Positions 58,625-64,000 of a DNA stretch of 64,000 nt are shown here, piece after piece. A program made the translations under genes and the position numbers. This DNA is from Ancylostoma caninum. Lineage: Eukaryota; Nematoda; Chromadorea; Rhabditida; Ancylostomatidae. Location of the stretch: assembly GCA_037903475.1 (NCBI GenBank), contig JBAJFG010000299.1:186001-250000 (forward strand), read 5' to 3'. Below the pieces are notes generated by a model, which had not been told where the DNA came from, ran no database searches, and saw nothing but the letters and a program-made list of their open reading frames with translations. Numbering within the stretch: position 1 is the stretch's first letter; the number at the start of each line of letters is the position of its first letter.

Positions 58625-59901
58625 TTAGGTATGTGAAAAAGTTTCCGCCCTTTTTTAATTGAAATTGAGCGTTTTTTCACAATAGAAAAAAAACAGATAG
58701 ATCAATCAAAGTGCTGGCCATCGTTAGCTATAACCTTTGCCCATCTTTTTGGGAGGAGACGGATGCCGCGGCGGTAGAAGGCCTCGTCCTTCCACTCGAT
58801 TCCCTCACCCATTTTTCGACGTCTCCGAAAGACTGGAAGTGCTGCTCGGAAAGCCCGTGGGCCATCGACCGAAACAAATAGTAGTCTGACGGAGCACAGT
58901 CTGGTGAATAAGCCGCATGTGGTAGCACATCCCAGCAAAGTGCTTGAAGCGTCTCATTCACTGCTTTTGTAACATGTGGACGAGCATTATCATGCAGCAA
59001 AATGACTTTGTGCTGCCTTGTCTCGTGTCCCGGCCATTTCTGGTGCAATGCTCTGCTCAAACGAATCATTTGCTCTTTATAGAGATCGCATGTGATTGTC
59101 TGGCCTGGTTTAAGCAGCTCATGATAGATGACTCCCTTCTGGTCCCGCCAGATACACAGCACTGCCTTCTTCCCATGGATATTGCGTTTTGGCGTCGATT
59201 GTGATGGTTGGCCACGGTCCAAATGGGGCGCTTCGGATTATCGAAATAGATCCACTTTTCGTCTCCAGTAACGATACGATGCAGAAATCTCTTCCTTTTT
59301 TGTTTGTCAAGCAACATTTCACGGATGGTTTTTCTTCTTTCCATGTCACGTTCTGTCAAGTCGTATGGTACCCATCTACCTTCCCTATAAACCTTTCCCA
59401 TGGCTTTGAGACGCTTGGAAATGTTGGATCTATCAACATTTAGAGAGTTGGCAATCTCTTCTTGTGTTTGGCGTGGATCTTCATCAATTAATGATTGAAG
59501 TTCTTTGTCTTCAAAATCTTTTGGCCTTCCACTGCGTTGCTTGTCTCCAACATCGAAATCACCACTACTAAAGTGTCGGAACCATTCTTTGCATGTTGTT
59601 TCTGATGGAGCATGGTCCCCATAAGCTTCCATGAGCATTCGGCAAGAGTCGGCAGCAGTTTTCTTCAAATTGAAGCGAAACAGAAGTGCTTCACGCAAAT
59701 GACGCTTAGTTGGCTCAAATATCGGCATGATTATCGCCCTAAAACACAATGATGTTGACACAAGTCGAAACAAATATGTACTAAATATTATTGACAGATG
59801 TCAAAGCAACAAAATGAAGTAGGATTTACAGAGTATTTGCAAGGATAGCTAACGATATAACCACTCATCGCTAGAGGGCGGAAACTTTTTCACATACCTA
59901 A
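58625..59901 (-). mobile_element. Complete mariner element (1277 bp) with frameshifted transposase
   Basis: Perfect 27-bp terminal inverted repeats start TTAGGTATGTGAAAAAGTTT (58625-58651 and 59875-59901) and both ends abut TA (58623-58624 and 59902-59903), the mariner target duplication. The single gene reads on the minus strand. The tip pattern TTAGGTnnGTGnAAAAGT resembles Hsmar1 and other cecropia-group mariners, to which the hookworm 'bandit' element belongs as I recall; that placement is an inference. Intact TIRs and target site suggest a recent insertion, but the transposase is broken, so this copy could only move in trans. Confidence 0.97.
58702..59728 (-). pseudogene. Mariner transposase, two frameshifts
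   Basis: The start MPIFEPTKRHLREALLFRF is at 59728. The N-terminal part carries the HTH DNA-binding regions (the GRPKDFEDKELQSLIDEDP area) and the WVPYDLTERD motif that mariners share. The catalytic D,D34D triad is present: D in TGDEKWIYFDN, D in LLHDNARPH, and D in YSPDCAPSDYYLF, with 34 residues between the last two. Near 59220, just after NPKRPIW, the frame changes, consistent with loss of one base. Near 58790, after VEKWVRE, it changes again and resumes in a frame ending LLPKRWAKVIANDGQHFD at TAA (58702). About 342 residues is the normal mariner length. Both shifts could be mutations or single-base sequencing errors; if errors, the element would be intact. Confidence 0.95.
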
Positions 59902-60357
59902 TACAAGCACAGTGAAAACCGCAAACTGCACCTGGCTTGAAATTAATAGCTGCGCCTTAATCGTTCACAGCTAAATTAGCCATGTATGCATGTACGTAGC
60001 TGGAAGGCAGATGTTAACACTATCAATAGTATGCTTCGAATGCTTCTGCTACCACCAGGTTGTTAGATGGCACTCGCTTATTTATGGGCTAACGTTCCGA
60101 CTTGAATGTCTACTTTGGAGGAATGCAAGTGGCGTAAAGTTTGATTTTGTGTTCCTCATCACCAAATGTTTCTCCCACTTTGACTAGCACACCGTCGTTC
60201 TGGACTAACCGAACAGAGCCATTCGTAGACAGCACGAAACCAATCTTCGAGTATACAGCGATCTTTGTGGATGCCCACACCGATCACATTATCGAACGAT
60301 TGTATTGTCTGTCCGCATGGCAAGAATGGAAATTAAGCAAATGCAGGTGTAGTTTAT

Positions 60358-60576
60358 CAAATAAAGTGTTTGAAGTGTGGAGCTCTATACATTGGGGAAA
60401 CTGCCGTCATAAGCGTTAAAGAGCATTGAGCAGATAATCGAAGGTGAAGCTTAGTATGTGAACTTGGAAAGCATAAACACGAAGAGCACAACGGCAGTGA
60501 CTTTGACGTGATGTGCAAGATACTAATACATGAAACGGACACCATTGCGCTCTGTCAGAAATCCAAGCATGAATAA
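60358..60576 (+). pseudogene. GIY-YIG endonuclease domain remnant
   Basis: The frame reads QIKCLKCGALYIGET (the CxxCGAxYIGET start of retroelement GIY-YIG domains), then VKEH, and after two in-frame stops resumes as GKHKHEEHNGSDFDVMCKIL and IHETDTIALC. The downstream HNGSDFDV-x-ILxHE motif is what I recall from hookworm Penelope-type proteins. The catalytic arginine region after YIGET is shortened, so the domain would be inactive even without the stops. Frame is maintained throughout. Confidence 0.65.
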
Positions 60577-60867
60577 CTGGAATGAATGCCTCTCCATTAC
60601 TAAAGACTTCTTACCCCTCGCATTGTTACGTGAGCTGCACATTGCCGCGATACCCAAGCCCCTCGTCCATCCGGGGTGCAGGGTCACATTCAGTTGTCCG
60701 TAGTGTACGCGTTGATCGGTGACGACATCCACGAATATTGGTGGACTCAATGGTCCGTTCTCACTGTCTACGAGTGGTTCTGTTCGTTTATTCCAGAACA
60801 ATGTTGCACTAGCCAAGGATGAAGGAGGGAAAACTTGGTGTCGAGAACACAAAATCAACTTGTAAGC

Positions 60868-60895
60868 CTCTCAAGAAGACCTTCGTGTTGAAACG
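60868..60895 (+). ncRNA. Degenerate hammerhead-like motif in Penelope-like arm
   Basis: CTCAAGA-AGACCTTCGTGTT-GAAACGTC has the order CUSANGA, short stem, GAAAC, GUC. The mirrored left arm gives CTCCAAA-GTAGACATTCAAGTC-GGAAC on the minus strand (about 60085-60120), with a better GAC/GTC stem. Hammerhead ribozymes are known in Penelope-like elements. Core changes make activity unlikely here. Confidence 0.3.
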
Positions 60896-60985
60896 TCAGG
60901 CCATGAATAAACGAGTGCCATTCAGCAACCTAGAGATAGCAGAAGCATTCAATGCATATTATCATTCAATGCATATTATTACCCA

Positions 60986-63510
60986 TATTTAGAAATCAGG
61001 GAACATATAGATCCTATCAATAGTATCACTTACTGTGCCTTTCCCTACTCATCAACTTTGCAAATTTTGTAGATTCGGAGGGTGAGGGCTAAATAATGTA
61101 TGGGATGTGTTTGTATACCAATATTCGATTTCAAATAAGCACCTGATCCAGATTAATTTATTTACTCCAATACACAACGAGCTATACCATAAATCAAACG
61201 GAAACAAAAGAATGCAGATAAGTTGGAACCAAACTTGAGAAAAGAATAAAACCCCAGTACCTCACGATGGGTAAACAAAACAGGGACGGATTCAAAGAGA
61301 TGAAGCTAGCCTTGAGTTCTTGAAACATTTTGGTTTTTGGCGTTTTGGAATTGTGCCAGGACCTGGACTAACTAATCGGCTCGCGATAAAATTCTGAGCA
61401 TCAGTACGCGCGCTAATCCTGTGGCGTGAACCTTAAAAGAGATTGATGATTAGCTTCTTCTCAGTATCGTGATATCATTCGTTAGATGGTTAAATCCCTT
61501 TGAGATAATCGCGACGTAAGAAAGCAACTGGAAAGCCATTCTGAGGCGGTCATGGTAGAGACTCTTTAACCTAGGGAGGAAGGACTGTAGTGCCTTCTCT
61601 TTTTCCAACATTCAAATTCTTGTAGTAGTTGTACTAGCTATACAGCATAATCGTGTTTTTCTAGCTTCCCGCTCTTCTTCTACATACTCTTGAATATTTA
61701 ACCAGGTTGTTCAAGCGTCCAATGTGCAGAGGTGCAACAACAGTTATTGCACACCTAAAAACAAGGTCGCGCCGCATCGCCAACGCGGCACGATAGACCA
61801 GCTAAGCGCCGTACTTGTTGGGAGTTGCTGGAAGTGCCGATTATTTACACGGCTCTTCCGGAATACAGGGCTTGAACAGAGATCGAAACATTGATCATGT
61901 ACGTAAATGTCAGCTGCACCGTTCGTTGCTATGCTATAGCCCTTATTACTGATGAAAAATAGTGGAGAAATGTGCTCACGCGACCTTTAGTCCGTGGTCC
62001 CTCCAAACTACTTATGTAAAAGCTATTTCAATGACGCAGGTGAAAAGTAGGCTCAAAAATCTCTGATTTAGAATAAAATTAGTCTCTTGCATGGATAGGA
62101 TCAACCGATCGATGAGAATTTACCATGTGTGAGGGGAGGTCGTTTGGGGAGGGGGGGGGGGTTGGGAAGGGGAAAGGGTGAGGATGGAGTGAGCATAGCC
62201 AACGAATATAACGTGGAAGTTATGATTGTTCACGACATCGTGACAAACGACCGTCAGCCCCTGTTGGTAAGGAAGTTAGAAGCATGTTTCACAGATGAAG
62301 AAGGAAGAGGTGGAGCATCAAGTTTCGATGTTTCGACAACTAGGAACTTCTCGCAATTGTGGATAAGGACGAGATTCGATTGACAATCGCTGGACTTCGT
62401 TATCAACGAGTTCGTGAGGGACCTATGCAACTAATTTTCATACCGTTTCGAGCTTTTCGAGACAAAGATCAGTGGCCGAATGATCCGTATTGAAGTGTTC
62501 GCTCTTTGTCAAGCTTTCGTCCCCCTTCCAACGCTGCAAAAATTCCCTGATTATCAAAATCTGAGGGTGGATCTCTACGTTCTTCATCTGTGAAACTGAT
62601 GGTTCCTTTACCAAGTCGTTCGCTGGGATCGCCAAATGCGCTGCATTCCAAAATTTCTCTAGGAAATAGAGCATAAAATGACGAATATAGCTATGATTTT
62701 GCTACATACATATCTTCGCTGACTGAAGAAAAAAAGTCATTTTCATGAAAAAGTTCGGTCTAAAAGCCGCAATTTCTAAGGGGAAAAATGCGAAAAAAAA
62801 CTCACATTAATCAAGAAGCACCTCAATACATGTGATGATAATATGTACCCTGAGGACATGTCAAAAGTCCTTTGGAAAACCAGAGTTTCGTTTATCAAAG
62901 AACCCTTCAGTCCTCAAACTTTCAATAGCGTTGGTGAGCATGAGCACCTGACCACAAACCAGTCCAAATCAGGATACGTCACGAGAAACAATTTTCGTGG
63001 AATGCCCACTAGGTGCACTGAACCATCGCAATAAAATGCAATCTAGCTACTTCTCGCATGCAAATGGACCAAAAATAGAAGGCTATAAATAAATCTGGGA
63101 AACGGAGGAAGTGTAGTGGGGAGAGGATCCAAATTTAGGTGGAACTTATGGCACAGAGGAAAGCAAATTGGAAAAAATACATTTACCAGAAGCTGCGAGT
63201 AGGCTAAGAGCTATCAATGCGACTGTGATGCCTTCCACTTTCTATGCACACTTATCATTTTCTTTTTTTTCAGTTCTCTTACGACTCACCCAAAATATTT
63301 TGAATATTCCCTCCGAAAATGCTGCGAAATTGAGGTCTATATAGAAAAATGTATTGATCTGAACCATCTGGATGAAAATTCTGAGCTATGCACGCTCATT
63401 TACCACCTACTGTGTAGTACTGGTAATCATTAATTTTCATGATTCTATGTTTAACGGTTAAAGAAAGGTCACGCCCAAAAGCTTGCAAGGAACATGCGCA
63501 TTAGAGTTTT
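60986..63510. other. No gene recognised
   Basis: A tandem ATTCAATGCATATTAT pair sits at 60948-60982. A G run lies at 62150-62161. Frames of 60-84 codons are unsupported, and the 62129-62383 plus frame starts in the G-rich run. Confidence 0.45.
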
Positions 63511-63512
63511 AC

Positions 63513-63706
63513 ATTCGAAAATATTTTTCGAATATTCGAATATTCAAATTTTCGAATTTCTGCGAACTATGGAATTTTCGAACTTTCGAATTTTCTGGGC
63601 CCACCGAATTTTCGGACATTCGAATTTTCCAATTCATAGAGATCCCCGAATTTTCGAATATTCGAACTCTCGAATATTCGAATGTTCGAATATTTGTTCG
63701 AATAAC
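63513..63706 (+). repeat. TTCGAA-palindrome array
   Basis: At least eleven TTCGAA sites occur in about 190 bp, mostly as TTCGAATATTCGAA or TTCGAATTTTC units with spacing near 9-10 bp or multiples. Unlike a simple microsatellite, the spacers vary (AACTATGG, CTGGGCCCACC, CCAATTCATAGAGATCCC). The short open frames rich in Phe, Ser, Asn, Ile and Arg on both strands are produced by the repeat. Confidence 0.85.
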
Positions 63707-64000
63707 ATTCCATTTGGTAAAAGCATTTTCTACGCATGTATGTAGGCGAACAATGCGATATGTTTTCCAATCACAACGGGCATAAAAGTTTTTGGATAGT
63801 AAGTTTCATTTGTCGTTTTGGAATTTCTCACAACTTTCTCATATGTGGAAGCTTGTGCTGCTGTGGAATTGGTCCCTTATCGGTATTAAAATTGTAACTG
63901 GTTGAAATTCCTAATCTTAAAGGCAGGGGCCCACCTCACATTCGTGGTTGAGGTAATGGCTGATTCTGCATCTCCTCGACACTCTGAATCCAACGGTGTA

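Larger units (their letters stand above)
60028..60985 (+). mobile_element. Penelope-like retroelement remnant with inverted terminal arms
   Basis: The segment 60028-60300 is repeated in inverted orientation at about 60705-60985. Shared blocks include TTGATTTTGTGTTC, GTTCTGGA-TAA-CGAACAGA, TCGTAGACAG and TGGCACTCG-TTATT. Between the arms lies a broken GIY-YIG domain (60358-60576). Penelope-like elements encode a reverse transcriptase followed by a GIY-YIG endonuclease and have terminal repeats that can be inverted, which this matches; the reverse transcriptase is missing. Arm ends are approximate. The mariner element lies only about 125 bp to the left. Confidence 0.6.

Noticed and set aside
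60141..60858. Two similar proteins on opposite strands (plus 60141-60419, minus 60523-60858), both starting MILCS
   Set aside because: Their likeness comes from the inverted arms of the Penelope-like remnant; at most they are fragments of it.
1..64000. CRISPR arrays, bacterial operons, rRNA genes, telomeric TTAGGC arrays
   Set aside because: None seen; the window has no regularly spaced identical repeats with unique spacers and no runs of adjacent long genes.

Overview
The window looks like gene-poor, repeat-rich DNA from an invertebrate, most likely a clade V (strongylid or hookworm-type) nematode. This is an inference from four things. There are no bacterial-type operons. The few credible coding pieces are short exons with nematode-style introns of about 40-110 nt (GTAAGT/GTGAGT donors, T-rich ...TTTCAG acceptors). 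There is a mariner element whose inverted-repeat tip resembles the cecropia/Hsmar1/hookworm 'bandit' group. There is also a Penelope-like GIY-YIG remnant of a kind I recall as common in hookworm genomes. No complete conserved single-copy gene was recognised, so the species assignment is tentative.

Layout. 0-11 kb: a small terminal-inverted-repeat (TIR) element with a perfect 9-bp target duplication (751-873), three loci of a GTCGAC-palindrome repeat family (about 2.27-2.73, 4.46-5.03 and 10.5-10.8 kb), one arm of a dispersed repeat (3480-3770), and a 480-bp TA-flanked TIR element (8465-8944). 11-13 kb: two weak spliced-gene candidates. 13-20 kb: two (AATG)n arrays, the larger about 400 bp, and a copy of a roughly 105-bp palindromic MITE. 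22-25 kb: two hydrophobic reading frames and a three-exon candidate gene for a small secreted protein (23760-24308), whose second intron lies mostly inside a MITE copy. 25-32 kb: tRNA-like SINE fragments, more MITEs, a 273-bp TA-flanked long-TIR element (30010-30282) and a candidate exon pair near 31 kb. 33.8-35 kb: a 1.1-kb hAT-like non-autonomous element. 35.4 and 46.5 kb: two copies of a PIF/Harbinger-like MITE. 43-44.4 kb: a MITE and a decayed Tc1-type transposase end. 45.6-47.5 kb: a cysteine-rich spliced-gene candidate and a possible ground-like-domain exon cut off by the second, inverted copy of the 3.5-kb repeat. 51-52.3 kb: a local direct duplication. 58.6-59.9 kb: a complete mariner element (perfect 27-bp TIRs, TA duplication) whose transposase has two frameshifts. 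60.0-61.0 kb: an inverted-repeat, Penelope-like remnant with a broken GIY-YIG domain. 63.5-63.7 kb: an array of TTCGAA palindromes.

There is no evidence that the genes form a pathway. The window reads as an accumulation zone for non-autonomous DNA transposons with a few small, lineage-specific gene candidates between them. Most gene calls are low confidence because they rest on splice signals and open frames, not on recognised domains. Long stretches with nothing recognisable are listed explicitly.
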